64,000 bases of DNA. Origin: Acinetobacter sp. ANC 3781 (GTDB taxonomy: Bacteria; Pseudomonadota; Gammaproteobacteria; Pseudomonadales; Moraxellaceae). Location: the NCBI RefSeq assembly GCF_004331285.1, contig NZ_SJOH01000001.1, positions 248,001 through 312,000 of the forward strand. Reading direction: 5' to 3'. Position numbers and translations under genes: made by a program. This document shows positions 21,400 through 30,922 of this stretch, piece by piece. Below the pieces are notes generated by a model. The model saw only the letters and a list, made by a program, of their open reading frames with translations. It was not told the DNA's origin and did not search any database. Within the stretch, counting starts at the first letter, position 1. Every line of letters begins with the position of its first letter.

Positions 21400-22417
21400 G
21401 CAGGACTTTGCTCAACAGTTTGCTCAAGCACTTATGCTTGAGCAAACTTGTTTTATCAAAAAACAATTATTAGCAGAAAAAAATAATCACTACATCGAAA
21501 AATTTGTTCATCATATTTATACCCATTCCGATCAAATTTTATTAAAACAATTTATTCAGCTTGAATCATTACAGAATGTAGTTCAAAAATATGCTTTTGA
21601 ATTAAATTTAGGCGCGGAAATTCTAGAGTTTATCGGGATGATTGCGCAAAGAATCCATCATCTTGCCATTAATAATCATACTCAAATTAATGAGCTGTTT
21701 TCAGATGAATCATTTAAATTATGGGTGAACAAGATACTGGAACTAGACCAGTTACGTTACTATATCCAAGATAATTTGCAACATAACCCGCAGGTCAAAC
21801 TTGTGAGTTTACAGTTAGCCAACCAAATTCTGGAAAGCAATACACCTTGGCTGGACCATCTACGCAAACTTAATCTGCATAAACACGGATTGGGTTCCAA
21901 AATACTCAATTTTATTCAAGACCAACAACAAAATATTGAACTCAAGCTTGAGCAACAATTTGCCCAAACGCTGGTTAAACAATTGGGTAATATCATTGTA
22001 TTGCCCAATGAAGAACTTGCTGATATCAGCCTGCACTTATGGAATGATATTAAACAAAAAACCTTAAAAGAAATCTTCTCGCAATTCCAAGCTATCGACT
22101 TTGAAGAGTTTTTCATTCTGGTTTATGAAACCTGGCGACAGTTGCGACAAGGCAAATATTTACAACAGGTGATTTTGGATGTTGTGGCCGTTTTTTATGA
22201 TTATTTTGCTGACTACAACTTACAAGAATTATTGCACTCGGTTGGACTAGAGGAAGATGATTTGCATCAAGAGGCACTGCGTTTCTTGCCGCATATTATT
22301 CAGGCTTTAGAACAACAAGGCTTGCTAGAGGAGATTCTGGAGCAATTGATCTCACCTTTCTATTCAAGTGAAACAACCCATCAATTTATTGAGCAGTATA
22401 TCCAAGATAATTTGTAA
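21377..22417 (+). CDS. Unknown helical protein overlapping nadE
   Basis: An open frame that overlaps the end of nadE in another phase. The likely start is ATG 21377 (346 residues, 23-base overlap) or GTG 21392 (341 residues, 8-base overlap); the open frame extends further upstream inside nadE, but that part reads as a shadow. The product is almost wholly helical, rich in Gln, Leu, Glu and His, with no signal peptide, no membrane segment and no motif I recognise. The gene seems to be a conserved Acinetobacter hypothetical. The overlap suggests translational coupling to NadE, but that does not show a role in NAD metabolism. Confidence 0.75.
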   Translation: MDGHRVSKQDFAQQFAQALMLEQTCFIKKQLLAEKNNHYIEKFVHHIYTHSDQILLKQFIQLESLQNVVQKYAFELNLGAEILEFIGMIAQRIHHLAINNHTQINELFSDESFKLWVNKILELDQLRYYIQDNLQHNPQVKLVSLQLANQILESNTPWLDHLRKLNLHKHGLGSKILNFIQDQQQNIELKLEQQFAQTLVKQLGNIIVLPNEELADISLHLWNDIKQKTLKEIFSQFQAIDFEEFFILVYETWRQLRQGKYLQQVILDVVAVFYDYFADYNLQELLHSVGLEEDDLHQEALRFLPHIIQALEQQGLLEEILEQLISPFYSSETTHQFIEQYIQDNL

Positions 22418-22476
22418 TCTTTTTCTGGTATTTTTTATTTGACATCAACCTATACCTTTTTGACCCACAAAAAAAG

Positions 22477-22499
22477 AGACCATGCTGAGAGCATGGTCT
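22477..22499 (-). terminator. Terminator after the first tRNA-Met
   Basis: AGACCATGC / GCATGGTCT stem with a T run in the minus direction, 7 bases after the tRNA 3' end. Confidence 0.88.
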
Positions 22500-22506
22500 A
22501 TAAAAA

Positions 22507-22583
22507 TGGTGGCTATGACGGGACTTGAACCTGTGACCCCCGCATTATGAGTGCGGTGCTCTAACCAACTGAGCTACATAGCC
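22507..22583 (-). tRNA. tRNA-Met (CAT), elongator, copy 1
   Basis: A complete 77-base cloverleaf on the minus strand with encoded CCA. The acceptor stem GGCTATG pairs with CATAGCC, the anticodon loop is CTCATAA with anticodon CAT, and the T arm contains GTTCAAG. It closely resembles E. coli elongator tRNA-Met rather than initiator tRNA or the CAT tRNA-Ile. It is identical in sequence to the copy at 23240-23316. Confidence 0.95.
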
Positions 22584-22598
22584 ATAAACTGTGCGCGT

Positions 22599-22627
22599 AT
22601 TATCTAAATTTCAGTGAGTAGCGTCAA
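22599..22627 (-). promoter_or_regulatory. Promoter of tRNA-Met copy 1
   Basis: On the minus strand, TTGACG (22622-22627), a 17-base spacer and GATAAT (22599-22604), followed by the GC-rich discriminator ACGCGCAC. This is the layout of a strong, stringently controlled stable-RNA promoter. Confidence 0.85.
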
Positions 22628-22751
22628 GCCCTGCATTTTACAAGTGTTCAGTCTTTAAGCGATTTAAAAGCTTTCAGTCAATATTTAAACAAAAGTAGCT
22701 TTCATTCATGTTATTTTTCTATTATCTACTTAAATTCAGATTCAAAAAAAT

Positions 22752-23159
22752 ATGAATCAATTCAAATTAATAGCCATAAGCCTAATTGCTACTGTAATTA
22801 CAGGCTGCCAAATCATCTCACCCATATTTGTAGACTACAATGGTGTACGGATGGATGTAGCCCAATGGATTAATCATCAGCAGCTACTCACCATGCAACA
22901 AAAGCGTAGTCTTGCGCAACTGAGTAAAGCACAGCAAAAATTGTATCGAATTGAACAAATTCCAGAAGATCAAAAACTGGCAATTGCTAAACAAAACCAG
23001 ATCGCATTGCATTGTGCATATCTAAATTTAACTGAAAATAAAATTAATCAGTTACAGGTGATGGTGTTCGGTCAAGACAAGAAAGATGCTATTTTAGAAA
23101 AATACAATCAAGAATTTCCCCATATTAAATTGGCAACAACTGCTATTCAGTGTGAATAA
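22752..23159 (+). CDS. Small lipoprotein of unknown function
   Basis: A 135-residue protein with a signal peptide ending in the lipobox VITGC (lipidated C19). The mature part is helical, Gln- and Lys-rich, with two more cysteines (HCAYLN and the C-terminal QCE) that could form a disulfide. I do not recognise a family. It lies between two identical tRNA-Met genes that run on the other strand, and has no clear ribosome binding site. It is probably an envelope protein of narrow distribution. Confidence 0.72.
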   Translation: MNQFKLIAISLIATVITGCQIISPIFVDYNGVRMDVAQWINHQQLLTMQQKRSLAQLSKAQQKLYRIEQIPEDQKLAIAKQNQIALHCAYLNLTENKINQLQVMVFGQDKKDAILEKYNQEFPHIKLATTAIQCE

Positions 23160-23206
23160 ATGATTTTAAACATGAATATTAAGTATAAATTTTAAGCATA
23201 AAAAAA

Positions 23207-23232
23207 AGGTCACACTTATAGAAGTGTGACCT
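23207..23232 (-). terminator. Terminator after the second tRNA-Met
   Basis: A perfect 11-base stem, AGGTCACACTT / AAGTGTGACCT, with a T run in the minus direction. Confidence 0.9.
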
Positions 23233-23239
23233 ATTAAAA

Positions 23240-23316
23240 TGGTGGCTATGACGGGACTTGAACCTGTGACCCCCGCATTATGAGTGCGGTGCTCTAACCA
23301 ACTGAGCTACATAGCC
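23240..23316 (-). tRNA. tRNA-Met (CAT), elongator, copy 2
   Basis: 77 bases, identical to copy 1 (22507-22583), with the same anticodon and encoded CCA. It has its own promoter and terminator, so the two copies are separate transcription units. Confidence 0.95.
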
Positions 23317-23330
23317 AAAACTGTGCGCGT

Positions 23331-23359
23331 ATTATCTATTTCAACATGCTTTATGTCAA
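23331..23359 (-). promoter_or_regulatory. Promoter of tRNA-Met copy 2
   Basis: On the minus strand, consensus TTGACA (23354-23359), a 17-base spacer and GATAAT (23331-23336), with the same GC-rich discriminator as copy 1. It begins about 30 bases after the end of rnpB. Confidence 0.88.
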
Positions 23360-23389
23360 GAAATATCACACAATAATTGTAAAATATTT

Positions 23390-23771
<382 letters not shown>

Positions 23772-23797
23772 GGGGCGCATCTTATCAAACTTCCGCA

Positions 23798-24061
23798 CTA
23801 ATTGCTTGTGCTTTTTTGAGCAATCAGTTTTTTATATTTATCCATTAATTGATCTTGAGATTCCACATGCTGTGGATCTAACGGAATACAATCGACTGGA
23901 CAGAATAATTGACACTGTGGTTCATCGAAATGTCCGACACATTCAGTACACAAATCCGGGTGAATTTCATATATGATTTCACCCATGAAAATGGCCTCGT
24001 TCGGGCACACCGGCTCGCACACATCACAATTGATGCATTCATCGGTAATATATAAAGACAC
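23798..24061 (-). CDS. YfhL-type 4Fe-4S dicluster ferredoxin
   Basis: An 87-residue ferredoxin. The N-terminal half has CINCDVCEPVCP, the first four-cysteine ligand set, and the second half CTECVGHFDEPQCQLFCPVDC has the extended spacing typical of the YfhL / Allochromatium-type 2[4Fe-4S] ferredoxins. The start is taken as GTG 24061, one base after the coaD stop and behind AAGG; the longer frame runs back into coaD. It is an electron carrier of unknown partner, cotranscribed with coaD as in other gammaproteobacteria. Confidence 0.93.
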   Translation of the reverse strand: MSLYITDECINCDVCEPVCPNEAIFMGEIIYEIHPDLCTECVGHFDEPQCQLFCPVDCIPLDPQHVESQDQLMDKYKKLIAQKSTSN

Positions 24062-24062
24062 G

Positions 24063-24590
<528 letters not shown>

Positions 24591-24694
24591 TTAGCAAAAA
24601 CTTGTTTTTTTAGTGAATAATCCTCATAAATTTAAAAAAGTTCATCTTGGTTCGAGTTGCGGTACAATAACAGTAAGATTGGAAGTATCAGATT

Positions 24695-25174
24695 ATGGCG
24701 AAAGCAAGTATTGTAGTTAAAAAAAATAGCGGCGGAACTATTGCACTCAACAAACGTGCCCGCCACGATTATTTTATTGAAGAGAAATTCGAAGCTGGTC
24801 TTTCATTACAAGGCTGGGAAGTCAAATCAATGCGTGCAGGTCGTATGACCATCGTAGAAAGCTATATTACCTTTAAAAATGGTGAAGCCTTCTTGTTTGG
24901 TGCACAGGTTCAGCCTTTGCTGAGCGCATCGACACATGTAGTCCCTGAAGCGACGCGTACACGTAAACTTTTGTTGAACCGACGTGAAATTGAAAAGCTG
25001 ATGGGTGCGATTAACCAAAAAGGTTATTCATGCGTTCCACTGGCTTGTTACTGGAAAGGGCCAAATGCCAAGCTTGAAATTGCTTTAGTAAAAGGTAAAC
25101 AGCTTCACGATAAGCGTGCCACTGAAAAAGACCGTGACTGGCAACGTGATAAAGCCCGAATTTTTCATAAATAA
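24695..25174 (+). CDS. smpB: SsrA-binding protein SmpB
   Basis: A 159-residue basic protein that partners tmRNA in rescuing stalled ribosomes. [25 protein letters not shown] and the lysine/arginine-rich C-terminal tail ([17 protein letters not shown]) are characteristic. It is divergent from coaD and followed by a strong terminator. The tmRNA gene itself is not in the window. Confidence 0.96.
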   Translation: MAKASIVVKKNSGGTIALNKRARHDYFIEEKFEAGLSLQGWEVKSMRAGRMTIVESYITFKNGEAFLFGAQVQPLLSASTHVVPEATRTRKLLLNRREIEKLMGAINQKGYSCVPLACYWKGPNAKLEIALVKGKQLHDKRATEKDRDWQRDKARIFHK

Positions 25175-25192
25175 GTTTTCATCTAAAAAACA

Positions 25193-25218
25193 AAAAAACC
25201 TCCAGATGGAGGTTTTTT
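25193..25218 (+). terminator. Terminator after smpB (both directions)
   Basis: AACCTCCA-ga-TGGAGGTT, flanked by A and T runs, between the converging smpB and the flavodoxin-like gene. Confidence 0.9.
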
Positions 25219-25239
25219 AATATTCATATCAATCTGCTT

Positions 25240-25791
25240 TTATTTTAGTTTAGCCAGCAATAAGCCGATATATTCACCAAACCAGATGGCGGTATCTAAA
25301 TCGCCCTGTGGCGGAGTTATTTCAACGGGTGCATTATCGGACTGTGTCATTAAACCTAAAAAGCTCGACATCCGGTTCAAATCCTGTGCACTACGTCCGG
25401 TAGGCATCATCGGCAAGCCTGTCCACAACATGCCATGTTGCATGGCAAACAGATTAATCTGTTGCAATACAGCCAACTTATCTCCGCTTAAACCGCCACC
25501 ATTGGTGAAACCCGCTGCAATTTTGCCTTGCCATGTACGTGCCAACCAGCGTTTGGAAGACTGCTCCATAAATAACTTCAAGGCAGCAGTTAAACTTCCC
25601 ATATAGGTTGGACAACCAAAAACAATCGCATCCGCCTGATCCAATATATCCCAATCCACGTGTTCGATGTTCATGCAGTGCACATGAATGCCTGCTTGCT
25701 CAGCACCTTGAGCAATAAAAGAGGCCACTTTTGCAGTATGTCCATATGGACTGTGATAAACGATGGCAAGTGATTTCGAAGATAAAGGCAT
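25240..25791 (-). CDS. Flavodoxin-like NAD(P)H-dependent oxidoreductase
   Basis: A 183-residue protein with a flavodoxin fold. YHSPYGHTAKVASFIAQG (12-29) is the FMN-phosphate loop, FGCPTYMGSLTAALK (58-72) is the second FMN contact typical of WrbA-like flavoproteins, and TNGGGLSGDK (115-124) is the third. Substrate is unknown; quinone or nitro-compound reduction is common in the family. It is single, upstream of pgeF on the same strand with 39 bases between. Confidence 0.85.
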   Translation of the reverse strand: MPLSSKSLAIVYHSPYGHTAKVASFIAQGAEQAGIHVHCMNIEHVDWDILDQADAIVFGCPTYMGSLTAALKLFMEQSSKRWLARTWQGKIAAGFTNGGGLSGDKLAVLQQINLFAMQHGMLWTGLPMMPTGRSAQDLNRMSSFLGLMTQSDNAPVEITPPQGDLDTAIWFGEYIGLLLAKLK

Positions 25792-25830
25792 ATCAATAAA
25801 AGCAGTAAATTTTAAGCAAGTTTAACAGTT

Positions 25831-26571
25831 TCACGCCATAAACACGAATGTTGCCATGCGCCCTGTTTTTGCTTCACGGCGATAAGAAAAATATTCTTCC
25901 GCTTGCTGATAACTGCACTGATCGCCACCCAACACAACATCAACACCGTGATGCTTCAGAATAAAATACGCGATGGCATATAAGTCAGCATAAAACTTAG
26001 CCGCTTTTTCACTGTCTTTAAAAGCACTTTCGAGTTCAGGATATTTTGAACAAAAAGCCAATTTGACTTCTTCACCAATTTCAAAGCATGGCTGACTAAT
26101 GGCAGCGCCTAACCATGCCCAAGTCGGCTGACTTTGCATAGTCGCAATCGTATTTTCAACAATGCCACCCGCCAACCCTCGCCAACCGGCATGCAGATTC
26201 GCTACTTCCGTGCCATCTGCATTACCGAGCACGACAGGCAGGCAATCCGCAGTCATCATCATTAACGCATGTGCTTTACGCTGGGTAACCAGCCCATCAC
26301 CTTCAAGTGCTGTAAAAGGAATTTCTTCATTAATGCTATGACAAATGGTGCTGTGCGTTTGCGTCATCCAGGTCACCTTATCGACTCCGAATTCAGCAAA
26401 CTCTTGCAGTAACGCCATACGATGCTGTTGTACACGCTTTGCATCATCATAGACATGCAATGCCAAGTTAAATCCTGCAAGTTCAGGTTGGGCAGAGGGT
26501 TGAGTTTTTTGATGATGCACTCGTGTCTGCCCAACAAATATGCCTTGTGGAAGCCCTTGAACAAATTGCAT
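25831..26571 (-). CDS. pgeF: Multicopper-type purine nucleoside phosphorylase PgeF (YfiH/LACC1 family)
   Basis: A 246-residue protein of the DUF152 / polyphenol oxidase family. MMTADCLPVVL and HAGWRGLAGGI carry the cysteine and histidine of the metal site. Members were first called laccases and later shown to act on purine nucleosides; in E. coli the protein edits peptidoglycan precursors. The ATG at 26571 is chosen for AAGGAAAG at the right distance. It follows rluD closely (40 bases), a conserved pair with bamD opposite. Confidence 0.92.
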   Translation of the reverse strand: MQFVQGLPQGIFVGQTRVHHQKTQPSAQPELAGFNLALHVYDDAKRVQQHRMALLQEFAEFGVDKVTWMTQTHSTICHSINEEIPFTALEGDGLVTQRKAHALMMMTADCLPVVLGNADGTEVANLHAGWRGLAGGIVENTIATMQSQPTWAWLGAAISQPCFEIGEEVKLAFCSKYPELESAFKDSEKAAKFYADLYAIAYFILKHHGVDVVLGGDQCSYQQAEEYFSYRREAKTGRMATFVFMA

Positions 26572-26610
26572 GTTTCTTTCCTTATGATGCATAGCACGCG
26601 ATAAAACAAC

Positions 26611-27663
26611 TTAGTAGGCTTGGTTTTCGCTACGTAATACTTCAACCAATTGAATGAAGTCATCTGCCCAAGGCGCTTCAAACATCATTTCTTCACCTGA
26701 GCGTGGATGAACCAGGCCAAGCTTAGAGGCATGTAAGGCTTGGCGTTTAAAGCCACGTAAAGTTTCACTCAGTAATTCAGAAGCACCCGCAGGAACACGT
26801 ACACGACTCATATACACCGGGTCCCCCACCAAACCAAAGCCCAGATAACTAAAATGAACACGGATCTGATGAGTACGGCCTGTTTCCAGACGCGCTTGGA
26901 CACGAGTGAAATGCTGGAAGCGCTCTTTTACGTTGTAATGAGTTACCGCATCCTTACCACCCGGCAAGATGGCCATTTTAATACGATCAACCGGATGACG
27001 TTTAATTGGCTCGTCAATGGTGCCGCCGGCAATGATTTTGCCGTAAACCACCAGATCATAAACACGGTAGACGCTTTTCTTGGCCAACTGCTTGCTTAAG
27101 GAAAATTGAGATTCCAGGTTTTTAGCAACCACCAGCAAACCGCTGGTGTCTTTATCAATACGGTGCACGAGGCCCGCACGTGTTAACTCCGCCGATTTGG
27201 GATAATGATGCAACAAGGCATTTACCAAAGTACCCGAGCTGTTGCCCGCGCCTGGATGAACGACCATACCCACCGGTTTATTAATGACAATAATGTCGTC
27301 ATCTTCATAAATAATATTTAATGGAATATCTTCAGGCAAGCTTTTGGTTTGAACTTCCAGCTCAACATTGAGTGTTAAAAGCTCATTGCCTTCACATTTA
27401 TACTTGGGTTTAACAGTGTTACCATTTACCAACAAATGGCCGTCTTTCAGCCACTGCTTGAGTTTTTCACGGGAAAAATCGTTCCAGACTAGAGCTGCAA
27501 CCTGGTCGATACGTTGCCCCAAATAGCTTTCATCCAATTGAAATTGCAACGATAAACGTGTTGCAGTTGAGTCTGAAGTATGGTTATCTGCATCCTCAGA
27601 ATCTTCAAGTAAATTGAAATCAGTTTCAGGGAAATTAGAATTAGAAGATTGTGCTTGACTCAT
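26611..27663 (-). CDS. rluD: 23S rRNA pseudouridine synthase RluD
   Basis: A 350-residue protein: an acidic N-terminal tail (1-40), an S4 RNA-binding domain (about 45-105) and the pseudouridine synthase domain. The catalytic aspartate is D170 in HRIDKDTSGLL. The position next to bamD and pgeF is conserved and separates RluD from RluC and RluA. It modifies helix 69 of 23S rRNA. The N-terminal tail is about 30 residues longer than in E. coli (catalytic D139), with no alternative ATG to explain it. Confidence 0.94.
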   Translation of the reverse strand: MSQAQSSNSNFPETDFNLLEDSEDADNHTSDSTATRLSLQFQLDESYLGQRIDQVAALVWNDFSREKLKQWLKDGHLLVNGNTVKPKYKCEGNELLTLNVELEVQTKSLPEDIPLNIIYEDDDIIVINKPVGMVVHPGAGNSSGTLVNALLHHYPKSAELTRAGLVHRIDKDTSGLLVVAKNLESQFSLSKQLAKKSVYRVYDLVVYGKIIAGGTIDEPIKRHPVDRIKMAILPGGKDAVTHYNVKERFQHFTRVQARLETGRTHQIRVHFSYLGFGLVGDPVYMSRVRVPAGASELLSETLRGFKRQALHASKLGLVHPRSGEEMMFEAPWADDFIQLVEVLRSENQAY

Positions 27664-27734
27664 TTGCTCATTCAGACAAAAGTGGTTTAATAGTGCAATT
27701 GTAGCTCATTGCCCGTATTAACAGAGGAATTTTT

Positions 27735-28766
27735 ATGTCGTTACCACGTTATAAAATGACAATGCTTGCTTTATCTTTAGGCGTTGCGTCGGCAATAGCG
27801 GGCTGTAGCAGTAATCCAAAGAAAGAAGTTGTGGACACAGGACCACAATCTAGCGAGCAAGTTTATATTCAAAAAGCTGAAAAAGCTCTTGAACGTGGTC
27901 AATATACTGACGCAGCTAAGCATCTTGAAGCCTTAGACACCTACTATCCTACAGGTGACTATGCGCAACAGGCACAATTAGAATTGTTGTACGTTAAATT
28001 TCAACAAAAAGATTATGAAGGTGCAATTGCCCTTGCTGAACGTTTTATTCGTTTAAATCCACAACATCCAAATGTGGATTATGCCTACTATGTTCGTGGC
28101 GTGGCAAATATGGAACAAAACTATGATGGTCTATTACGCTATACCTCATTAAAGCAGGCGCATCGTGATGTCAGCTATTTAAAAGTGGCTTATCAGAACT
28201 TTGTCGATTTCATTCGTCGCTTCCCGTCGAGCACTTATGCAGTCGATGCAGCACAGCGTATGAAGTTTATTGGTACCGAACTGGCTGAAGCCGAGATGAA
28301 TGCAGCGCGTTTTAATATTAAACGTAAAGCATGGTTAGCTGCGGTTGAACGCTCTCAATGGGTGGTTGAACACTATCCACAAACCCCACAAGTGCCTGAA
28401 GCCTTAGCCACAATTGCCTATGGTTATGACAAATTAGGGGATACCCAAACTTCGCAACAGTATATTGAAGTGTTAAAGCTAAACTATCCAAACCTGGTTA
28501 AAGCGGATGGTAGTGTAAATCTTCGTGCTGCACGCAGTGAAGGCAGTTGGATTAACCGTGCAACTTTAGGTGTATTTGGACGTGAAGCGCAAAGTTCTAC
28601 AGAGACAGAGCAACAACAAAGCACTGAATATGGGGAAAAACGCAGTCTCACCAATCGTTTAAGTTTCGGTTTGTTAGATCGACCACAAACAGAAAGCAGT
28701 ATTCCTGCACCGAAACAAGAAATGATTGAAGCACCGACTACAGAAGAAGCACCAGCACCCAAATAA
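27735..28766 (+). CDS. bamD: Outer membrane assembly lipoprotein BamD
   Basis: A 343-residue lipoprotein of the BAM complex, which inserts beta-barrel proteins in the outer membrane. The signal peptide ends in the lipobox IAGC (lipidated C24). The mature part (35-260) consists of TPR repeats, with YYVRGVANMEQNYDGLLRY as the family signature. It is about 100 residues longer than E. coli BamD (245), because of a C-terminal extension from about 265 that ends in a Pro/Glu/Ala-rich tail. Divergent from rluD. Confidence 0.95.
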   Translation: MSLPRYKMTMLALSLGVASAIAGCSSNPKKEVVDTGPQSSEQVYIQKAEKALERGQYTDAAKHLEALDTYYPTGDYAQQAQLELLYVKFQQKDYEGAIALAERFIRLNPQHPNVDYAYYVRGVANMEQNYDGLLRYTSLKQAHRDVSYLKVAYQNFVDFIRRFPSSTYAVDAAQRMKFIGTELAEAEMNAARFNIKRKAWLAAVERSQWVVEHYPQTPQVPEALATIAYGYDKLGDTQTSQQYIEVLKLNYPNLVKADGSVNLRAARSEGSWINRATLGVFGREAQSSTETEQQQSTEYGEKRSLTNRLSFGLLDRPQTESSIPAPKQEMIEAPTTEEAPAPK

Positions 28767-28793
28767 GCCGAGCTTATTGGTCGCATTTTCATG

Positions 28794-28823
28794 AAGGGCA
28801 AGTTATCATACTTGCCCTTTTGC
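28794..28823 (+). terminator. Terminator after bamD
   Basis: AAGGGCAAG-(8 bases)-CTTGCCCTT followed by TTTGCTATTTT, 28 bases after the stop. Confidence 0.88.
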
Positions 28824-28968
28824 TATTTTAACCAATCATATTGATCATTCTGCGCAAAAGGTATACAAATTAACTTTTAACCGCTGATGCACTTTTAACT
28901 TAGCTAACTTCTGGCAGCCTATTTGTCAGTCATTTTTAATAGATAGATCACAACCCGATTGCATACGT

Positions 28969-30903
28969 ATGGCTATTCCTCAACACACGATTGATCAAAT
29001 ATTAGATCGTACAGATATTGTCGATCTGATTGGTCAACGCGTGAAACTTAAGAAAACGGGTCGCACCTATTCAGGTTGCTGCCCTTTTCATCAGGAAAAA
29101 TCGCCATCATTCCATGTGTATCGGGATAAACAGTATTTTCATTGTTTTGGTTGTCAGGCCAACGGGAATGCCATTCGCTTTTTAATGGATATCGATGGTC
29201 GCAATTTTGTCGATGTGATGAAGGATCTGTCAAGTCGAAGCGGCATAGAGCTCCCTAAAGACAATCATGATTCAAATAAAATCAAATACAAACGTGAAGC
29301 AGCCAAGCCGCAACCTGTTGCGAAGCAATCTGAACGCAATATTCAAAATGCTGCAGCGAATTCACCACAACATTCTAGTACCACAGTAACGTCAGCCATT
29401 GATCACGACCCTTTTGCAGAATTTCAAATGCAAGAGGCTGTGTTCTATGGCAATGATCCGTTTGCAGCGTTTGATCAAACTACCGCGCAATTTGAAGATA
29501 TTCCTCAAGACGGTAACTTATACGATTTACTAGAAAATATTGCGCTGTACTATGAACAGCAATTACCACATAGTCAGACTGCCCAGCAATACTTCAAACA
29601 ACGGGGTTTAAGCGCTGAAACCATTGTGTATTGGCGTTTAGGTTATGCGCCCGAAGACTGGCAACATCTGGAAAAAGCCTTCCCTTATGATATTGAAGGT
29701 TTAAGACAACTGGGGTTAATCCGTACCAGTGACAAAGGGCGAGATTTTGACCTGCTGCGTGATCGGGTCATTTTTCCGATTCGTGATTCCAAAGGTCGTG
29801 TGGTTGGATTTGGCGGTCGTGCTTTAAATGACGAAATCAAACCCAAGTATATCAACTCACCCGATTCTGAAGTGTTTCATAAAAACCAGTTGCTATATGG
29901 TTTATATGAAGGCCGCAAGCAAAAAGCCCAAGACTGGCTGATGGTCGAAGGCTATATGGATGTCATTGCCTTACAGCAATATGGCGTTTTCGGTGCTGTG
30001 GCGACCTTGGGTACAGCCAGTAATACTGACCATCTAAATATTTTATTTAAGCAAAATAATCGCATCACTGTGGCATTCGACGGCGATGCTGCCGGTCAAA
30101 AAGCGGCGCGTCGTACTTTAGAAATTGCTTTGCCCTTACTGAATGACGGTCGTGAACTCAAGTTCTTCGTGCTCCCAAATGATCACGATCCGGATTCTCT
30201 GATTCGCCGTGAAGGCTTAGAAAGCTTTCAACGCATGTTGCAAGCCGCGCCTTTATTGTCCGAGTTTATTTTTGCCCATTTAACTCAAAATCATAACAGC
30301 ACATCGCCTGAAGGTAAAAGTCAGGTCATGGGAGAACTCAAACAGCTCACTGAACTGTTACCGAAACATGGTTCTTACCGTTATTTGTTACAGCAATACT
30401 TTCGTGAAAAGCTCGGTTATAGCCGTAAATGGCAACCGCAAGTCAACAATGATGCGTCATTAAGCTTTAGTACCAAAATTGATGCAGAAGAATATGTGGT
30501 GGCGATTTTAATGAGTCACCCCTATTTGTATATCCATTTCGAACCGTTACGCGCTTTGATTCCACATGATCAGTTGCTGTTTAAAATTTTAAATATCTTT
30601 AATATCATTTTTGATGATTTACCGGATGATACTGAATTATCTCAATATTATGTCTTAGGTGCCTGTGCAAATTACCACCATGACTTGCAGCATATTTTAA
30701 TGCAAACCAACATCAGTGATTACACCTCATCTCCAGAGCAAGCAGATAAACTGGCTGAAGATTTTTCGATTAAACTGCAATATCAATGCTTGCAGCAAAA
30801 ATTAAAATCGAAAAAATTTACCAGTATTGCTGAAATGAGAAACTTGAAACAGCGAATTTATGAAATTGATCGTAAACGCTCATTGACCTTAATTGACGAA
30901 TAA
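28969..30903 (+). CDS. dnaG: DNA primase
   Basis: A 644-residue protein that makes RNA primers for replication. Domains: a CHC2 zinc-binding domain (1-100) with ligands C38, H41, C59 and C62; a linker of about 100 residues, longer and more Gln/Asn-rich than in E. coli; the TOPRIM catalytic core with VEGYMDVIAL and AFDGDAAGQKAA; and a C-terminal DnaB-binding domain. It is not next to rpoD or rpsU here, unlike in enterobacteria. No clear ribosome binding site precedes the ATG, but MAIPQHTIDQIL is the usual N-terminus. Confidence 0.96.
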   Translation: MAIPQHTIDQILDRTDIVDLIGQRVKLKKTGRTYSGCCPFHQEKSPSFHVYRDKQYFHCFGCQANGNAIRFLMDIDGRNFVDVMKDLSSRSGIELPKDNHDSNKIKYKREAAKPQPVAKQSERNIQNAAANSPQHSSTTVTSAIDHDPFAEFQMQEAVFYGNDPFAAFDQTTAQFEDIPQDGNLYDLLENIALYYEQQLPHSQTAQQYFKQRGLSAETIVYWRLGYAPEDWQHLEKAFPYDIEGLRQLGLIRTSDKGRDFDLLRDRVIFPIRDSKGRVVGFGGRALNDEIKPKYINSPDSEVFHKNQLLYGLYEGRKQKAQDWLMVEGYMDVIALQQYGVFGAVATLGTASNTDHLNILFKQNNRITVAFDGDAAGQKAARRTLEIALPLLNDGRELKFFVLPNDHDPDSLIRREGLESFQRMLQAAPLLSEFIFAHLTQNHNSTSPEGKSQVMGELKQLTELLPKHGSYRYLLQQYFREKLGYSRKWQPQVNNDASLSFSTKIDAEEYVVAILMSHPYLYIHFEPLRALIPHDQLLFKILNIFNIIFDDLPDDTELSQYYVLGACANYHHDLQHILMQTNISDYTSSPEQADKLAEDFSIKLQYQCLQQKLKSKKFTSIAEMRNLKQRIYEIDRKRSLTLIDE

Positions 30904-30922
30904 TCAAACGCCAAAAAATCTC

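Noticed and set aside
22507..23316. tRNA-Met pair as attachment sites of a small genomic island
   Set aside because: The repeats are complete tRNA genes with their own promoters and terminators; the segment between is only about 0.65 kb and has no integrase.
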